Assembly (NCBI GenBank): GCA_021796905.1 | Contig: JAKABK010000171.1 | Span: forward strand, 1 to 5,286 | Direction: 5' to 3' | DNA from: Actinomycetes bacterium | GTDB lineage: Bacteria > Actinomycetota > Acidimicrobiia > Acidimicrobiales > Palsa-688 | DNA: 5,286 bases | Part shown: positions 1-5,286 of the stretch, piece by piece | How the letters are laid out: each line of letters starts with the position of its first letter | Position numbering within the stretch: position 1 is the stretch's first letter | The notes under the pieces: model-generated | Told to the model about the DNA's origin: nothing | Database searches by the model: none | What the model saw: the letters and a program-made list of their open reading frames with translations, nothing else | Position numbers and translations under genes: made by a program

Positions 1-344
1 GGACCGTCGCACCGGCGCTGGTCGGGATCACCGCTGCCGGGGGGGACCTCGTGGTGCTCGTCAAGCCGCAGTTCGAGGTCGGACGAGCGGTGGTGTCGCG
101 CGGCCGGGGGGTGGTCCGCGACCCCGCGGCGTGGCGGGACGCCGTCGTCGGGGTCGAGTCGGCCATGAGGTCGCAGGCAGCGGTCATGATGGGGCTCGTG
201 GCCTCCCCGATCCGCGGTGCCGACGGCAACGTCGAGCTCCTCGCCCATTTCCGGACCGGCTCTGGCAGCGGGTCCCCTCCCGGTGCCGCCGCCCTGGTCG
301 ACACCGCCCTCGCCGGGCTGGCCGCCGACGGGCCGCCGCGCTGA
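1..344 (+). CDS. tlyA: TlyA family rRNA 2'-O-methyltransferase, C-terminal part (5' end outside window)
   Basis: The reading frame is already open at base 3 and ends at TGA 342-344, giving the last 113 residues of a protein whose N-terminal S4-like RNA-binding domain and SAM-binding half lie upstream of the window. Visible motifs are LVKPQFEVGR (visible residues 19-28), then VVRDP, and SPIRGADGNVE (68-78). In the TlyA/FtsJ-like family the lysine of KPQFE and the glutamate of GNVE are the last two members of the K-D-K-E catalytic tetrad, and both are present. Characterised mycobacterial TlyA 2'-O-methylates cytidines in 23S and 16S rRNA, and its loss gives capreomycin resistance. About 35 residues follow the final glutamate; they are rich in Gly, Ser, Ala and Pro and probably disordered. 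Whether this is the short (23S-only) or long (dual 16S/23S) TlyA type cannot be decided without the N-terminus. A GTG at 51 is internal to the conserved domain and is not the start. Being next to nadK and recN matches actinobacterial synteny. The family call is firm. Confidence 0.9.
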   Translation, partial: TVAPALVGITAAGGDLVVLVKPQFEVGRAVVSRGRGVVRDPAAWRDAVVGVESAMRSQAAVMMGLVASPIRGADGNVELLAHFRTGSGSGSPPGAAALVDTALAGLAADGPPR

Positions 345-1180
345 TGGCCGTCGTCGGGCTGCTCTCCCACCCCGGCCGACCCCGGGCGCTCGAGCTCGAG
401 GAGCGGACGGTCGCCTGGCTCGAGCGCCTCGGGCACCGCACCCGCCGGCTCACCGCCGCCGGGGCCGCCGCCGACGGGTCCCGGCCCGACGCCGGCGGCC
501 TGGACCTGCTCGTGAGCCTCGGCGGGGACGGGACCATGCTGCGCACCGTCGGCCTGGCAGCGCCCGCCGGGGTGCCGGTGCTCGGGGTCAACCTCGGGCA
601 CCTCGGCTACCTGACCGCGGCCGAGCCCGACGGCCTCGAGCACGGACTCGAGCGCTTCCTCGCCGGCGACTACTCGATCGACAGCCGGATGACCCTCGAG
701 GTCAGCCGGCACCGTCCCGACGGCGGGCACGGGGAGCACTGGCTGGCCCTCAACGACGCCGTCCTCCAGCGCCCCGGTGGCGGCCACACCATCCGGGTGG
801 CGGTGGCGGTCAACGGGAGGAAGTTCGTCTCTTTCGCCGCCGACGCCCTGATCGTCGCCACCCCGACCGGGTCCACCGCGTACAACCTCTCCGCCCGGGG
901 CCCGATCGTCTCCCCCCGCGCCCGGGTCCAGGTCCTGACCCCGGTGGCCCCCCACGGCCTGTTCGACCGGTCGCTGGTGGTCGACGCCGGGGAGCGCCTG
1001 GAGGTCACGCCCGAGGCCGGCCGGGCCGCCGACCTGGTGATCGACGGGGTACCGGCCGGAGCGGTGCTAGACGGCGACGCGGTCGGGATCACCGCCGGCA
1101 AGGACGCCCACCTGGTGACCTTCGAGGACCGGGACTTCGCCGAGATCCTCACCCACAAGTTCGCCCTCGGGGAGACCTAG
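344..1180 (+). CDS. nadK: NAD kinase (ATP/polyphosphate-NAD kinase)
   Basis: This encodes a 278-residue cytoplasmic enzyme that phosphorylates NAD at the 2'-hydroxyl of its adenosine ribose to give NADP, the only route to NADP. Motifs in order are GGDGTML (residues 60-66, Asp62 being the family's catalytic/NAD-binding aspartate), NLGHLGYL (83-90), ALND (135-138), and PTGSTAYNLSARGPIVSP (174-191), the hallmark nucleotide-binding segment. Next come LTPVAPHGLFDRSLVV (198-213) and a C-terminal beta-strand region with LVIDG. The ATG at 344 shares one base with the tlyA stop (TGATG). No clear Shine-Dalgarno sequence precedes it, so translation is probably coupled to tlyA. The frame stays open upstream to 131, but that would overlap tlyA by more than 200 bases and adds Arg-rich sequence unlike the family. 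With this start the protein is a little shorter at the N-terminus than mycobacterial PpnK (about 307 residues). Small departures from the usual consensus are A-D-A where D-G is common before LIVATPTGSTAY, and SARGP where SAGGP is common. The core is otherwise intact, so activity is expected. Confidence 0.95.
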   Translation: MAVVGLLSHPGRPRALELEERTVAWLERLGHRTRRLTAAGAAADGSRPDAGGLDLLVSLGGDGTMLRTVGLAAPAGVPVLGVNLGHLGYLTAAEPDGLEHGLERFLAGDYSIDSRMTLEVSRHRPDGGHGEHWLALNDAVLQRPGGGHTIRVAVAVNGRKFVSFAADALIVATPTGSTAYNLSARGPIVSPRARVQVLTPVAPHGLFDRSLVVDAGERLEVTPEAGRAADLVIDGVPAGAVLDGDAVGITAGKDAHLVTFEDRDFAEILTHKFALGET

Positions 1181-1183
1181 GGA
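1179..1183 (+). promoter_or_regulatory. Ribosome binding site for recN
   Basis: AGGGA lies five bases upstream of the GTG at 1189 and overlaps the last bases of the nadK stop codon (TAG 1178-1180). A ribosome terminating on nadK would sit directly on it, consistent with coupled translation. The site supports GTG 1189 as the recN start. A second purine run, GGGGAG at 1169-1174, is too far away to serve this start. Confidence 0.55.
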
Positions 1184-1188
1184 CGGCC

Positions 1189-2883
1189 GTGCTGGTAGAG
1201 CTGCGGGTGAGGGACCTCGGGGTCATCGAGGACCAGGTGCTGGTCCTCGGCCCGGGGATGACCGCTCTCACCGGCGAGACCGGCGCCGGCAAGACCCTCG
1301 TCGTCGAGGCGCTGGGGCTGCTGGTCGGCGAGCGCGCCGAGGCCATGCTGGTCCGCCCAGGAGCGGTCGAGGCGCTCGTCGAGGGACGTTTCACTGCTGG
1401 TCCCCCCGGTGCCGGCGGGCAGGACGAGCGGATCCTCGCCCGGGCGGTCGCCGCCGGTGGGCGCAGCCGGGCCTACCTCGACGGTCGGATGGCGAGCGCC
1501 TCGGCGCTGGCCGGAGCCGCCGGTGACCTGCTCGACCTGCACGGCCAGCACGCCGCCCAGTCGCTCCTCTCCCCGGCCACCCAGCGCGCGGCGCTCGACC
1601 TCGCCGGGGGGGTGGACACCGCCACCTTGGACGATGTCCGCCGGCGTCTGCGGGCCCTCGCGGCCCGGGAGGCCGAGATCGGTGGCGACGACCGGGCCCG
1701 GGCCCACGAGCTCGACCTGCTGCGCTTCCAGGTCGCCGAGCTCGACGCCGCCGGGCTCGCCGACCCCGGCGAGGACGACGCCCTGCGGGAGCAAGAGGAG
1801 CTCCTCGGCGACGCGGTCGCCCTGCGGGCAGCCCTGCTCGGCGCCCACCAGGCGCTCACCGCCGACGGCGGAGCCCTCGACCAGGCGGCTGCGGCGGTCG
1901 GCGCCCTGAGCGGTCAGCGTGCCCTCCTCGAGCTGTCCGGACGCCTGCGCAACCTGGTCGCCGAGATCTCCGACGGGGCCGACGACGTGCGTCGGATGGC
2001 CGAGTCGATCGAGGAGGACCCGGCCCGTCTGGCCGAGATCGGGGCCCGCCGGCGCATCCTCGGCGAGCTGCGCCGCAAGTACGGCGACACCCTCGGCGAG
2101 GTGATCGCCTACCGGGACCGGGCGAGAGGGCGCCTCCTCGAGCTGGAGAGCCACGACGCCACCGCCGCCGCCCTCGCCGAGGAGCGCCGCCGCCTGGAGT
2201 CGGCCCGGGGCGAGGCGGAGACCGCCGTAGCGGCGGCCCGGCGGGAGGCGGCCGGGCCGTTCGCCCGGGAGGTCGAGGGGCGCCTGGCTCAGCTCGCCCT
2301 GCCCCGGGCCCGTTTCGAGGTGGTCGTCGACGGGCCGGCCGGCGAGTCGGTCACCTGGATGCTCGGCGCCAACCCCGGCGAGCCGGCCCTACCGCTCTCC
2401 AGGGTCGCCTCGGGTGGTGAGCTGGCCCGCAGCATGCTCGCGGTGCGCCTGGTCCTCGGCCGGGTCGGGGCGGGGCCCGGTGACAGGGAGGCGAGGACCC
2501 TCGTCTTCGACGAGGTCGACGCCGGAATCGGGGGTGAGGCGGCGACCGCGGTGGGGCGAGCGCTGGCAGCTCTCTCCCGGGACCACCAGGTGCTCGTGGT
2601 CACCCACCTGGCCCAGGTGGCCGCCTTCGCCGACCGGCACCTGGTGGTGGTGAAAGACCTGGAGGGGGCCCGCACCGTGGCCCGGGTGCGACCGGTCGAC
2701 GGCGAGGAGCGGGTCGCGGAGCTGTCACGGATGCTGTCGGGCCGGCCGGACAGCGCCACCGCGCGTCGCCACGCCGAGGAGCTGCTCGACGACGCCGCCG
2801 GAGAAGCTCGCCGGGCCGGTCGGGGCGAGACGCCGGCGGGGGAGCGAGCCTCCAGTCGCCAGCCGACCGGCGGTTGGAAGTGA
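1189..2883 (+). CDS. recN: DNA repair protein RecN (SMC-like ATPase)
   Basis: This is a full-length RecN of 564 residues, close to the family's usual 550-590. RecN is a cytoplasmic SMC-like ATPase that acts early at DNA double-strand breaks, tethering DNA and assisting RecA. The N-terminal ATPase half carries LRVRDLGVIED (residues 5-15), Walker A GETGAGKT (29-36) and LDLHGQH (115-121). Residues about 145-370 are rich in Ala, Arg and Glu and form the coiled-coil arms, with the family-typical RRKYGDTLGEVIAY at 295-308 in the middle. The C-terminal half carries the ABC signature LSRVASGGELAR (403-414), Walker B TLVFDEVDAGIGGEA (437-451) and VTHLAQVAAFAD (471-482), whose His is the switch position. 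The last 25-30 residues are Arg/Gly/Ala-rich and look unconserved. GTG 1189 places the conserved first strand at the N-terminus and has a ribosome binding site. The same frame is open for another 324 codons upstream over nadK, but that part is Pro/Arg-rich shadow sequence. The gene follows nadK after 8 bases, as in other actinobacteria. Expression may be damage-inducible in the family, but I see no SOS box here. Confidence 0.96.
   Translation: MLVELRVRDLGVIEDQVLVLGPGMTALTGETGAGKTLVVEALGLLVGERAEAMLVRPGAVEALVEGRFTAGPPGAGGQDERILARAVAAGGRSRAYLDGRMASASALAGAAGDLLDLHGQHAAQSLLSPATQRAALDLAGGVDTATLDDVRRRLRALAAREAEIGGDDRARAHELDLLRFQVAELDAAGLADPGEDDALREQEELLGDAVALRAALLGAHQALTADGGALDQAAAAVGALSGQRALLELSGRLRNLVAEISDGADDVRRMAESIEEDPARLAEIGARRRILGELRRKYGDTLGEVIAYRDRARGRLLELESHDATAAALAEERRRLESARGEAETAVAAARREAAGPFAREVEGRLAQLALPRARFEVVVDGPAGESVTWMLGANPGEPALPLSRVASGGELARSMLAVRLVLGRVGAGPGDREARTLVFDEVDAGIGGEAATAVGRALAALSRDHQVLVVTHLAQVAAFADRHLVVVKDLEGARTVARVRPVDGEERVAELSRMLSGRPDSATARRHAEELLDDAAGEARRAGRGETPAGERASSRQPTGGWK
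2859..2877 (+). other. Short hairpin at the 3' end of recN, possible weak transcription or RNA-stability element
   Basis: CCAGCCG and CGGTTGG can pair as a seven-base-pair stem (one G-U) around a five-base loop, ending just before the last recN codons. No T-run follows, so it is not a standard intrinsic terminator. Actinobacterial terminators often lack T-runs, but hairpins of this size are common by chance in DNA this GC-rich. It is recorded because it sits where tlyA-nadK-recN and pyrG would be separated if they are distinct transcription units. Confidence 0.2.
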
Positions 2884-2927
2884 CCACCGGGTAGGGGCCG
2901 ATCCTCGGGTCGGGTCGGCGGTGGGGG

Positions 2928-5230
<2,303 letters not shown>

Positions 5231-5286
5231 GCCTGACGCACCGGCGGGTCGGCGCCTGAGCCTGGCGGCCGGGCGGCCGGGCGGGC

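Noticed and set aside
217..1188. A stop-free 324-codon extension upstream of recN in the same frame, overlapping nadK, which would suggest a fused or dual-coded 888-residue protein
   Set aside because: The translation is monotonous Pro/Arg/Gly sequence, as expected from reading a GC-rich gene out of frame. nadK in the other frame has all family motifs, and recN has its own GTG with a ribosome binding site.
1177..2154. Antisense open frame of 325 codons opposite recN
   Set aside because: Its composition mirrors the recN codons and shows no domain. Stop codons are rare on this strand because of the GC content.

Overview
The window is a stretch of ordinary, tightly packed bacterial housekeeping genes, all on the + strand. 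Base composition is very GC-rich (roughly 70% by eye) and codon third positions are almost always G or C. The gene order is tlyA (3' part only) - nadK - recN - pyrG - Nudix ADP-ribose pyrophosphatase. This is the conserved actinobacterial order known from Mycobacterium (tlyA-ppnK-recN-...-pyrG-Nudix-xerD). The protein sequences look like a non-mycobacterial lineage. Acidimicrobiia is my best guess, by inference from the style of the RecN N-terminus and the shortened recN-pyrG junction.

Layout: 1-344 is the C-terminal part of a TlyA-type rRNA 2'-O-methyltransferase. Its stop shares one base with the nadK start (TGATG). nadK (344-1180) is followed after 8 bases by recN (1189-2883), whose ribosome binding site overlaps the nadK stop. 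A 101-base gap (2884-2984) is the only intergenic space of note. It holds a G-rich stretch, a possible -10 element and a clear ribosome binding site for pyrG, which starts with TTG at 2985. pyrG (to 4643) overlaps the Nudix gene (4640-5230) by four bases (GTGA). The last ~90 bases hold an imperfect 29-bp tandem repeat of three units. It begins inside the Nudix gene, supplies its stop codon and runs to the window edge.

Functionally the genes cover rRNA modification and NADP synthesis, DNA double-strand break repair, CTP synthesis and nucleotide-sugar clean-up. They are joined by translational coupling and long-standing synteny rather than by one pathway. tlyA-nadK-recN look like one transcription unit, and pyrG-Nudix like a second unit that may have its own promoter in the 101-base gap.

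I see no mobile element, CRISPR array, RNA gene, toxin-antitoxin or defence system, and no evidence of a novel system. The least explained item is the 29-bp tandem repeat at the right edge. The many other long open frames are GC-skew shadows of these five genes.
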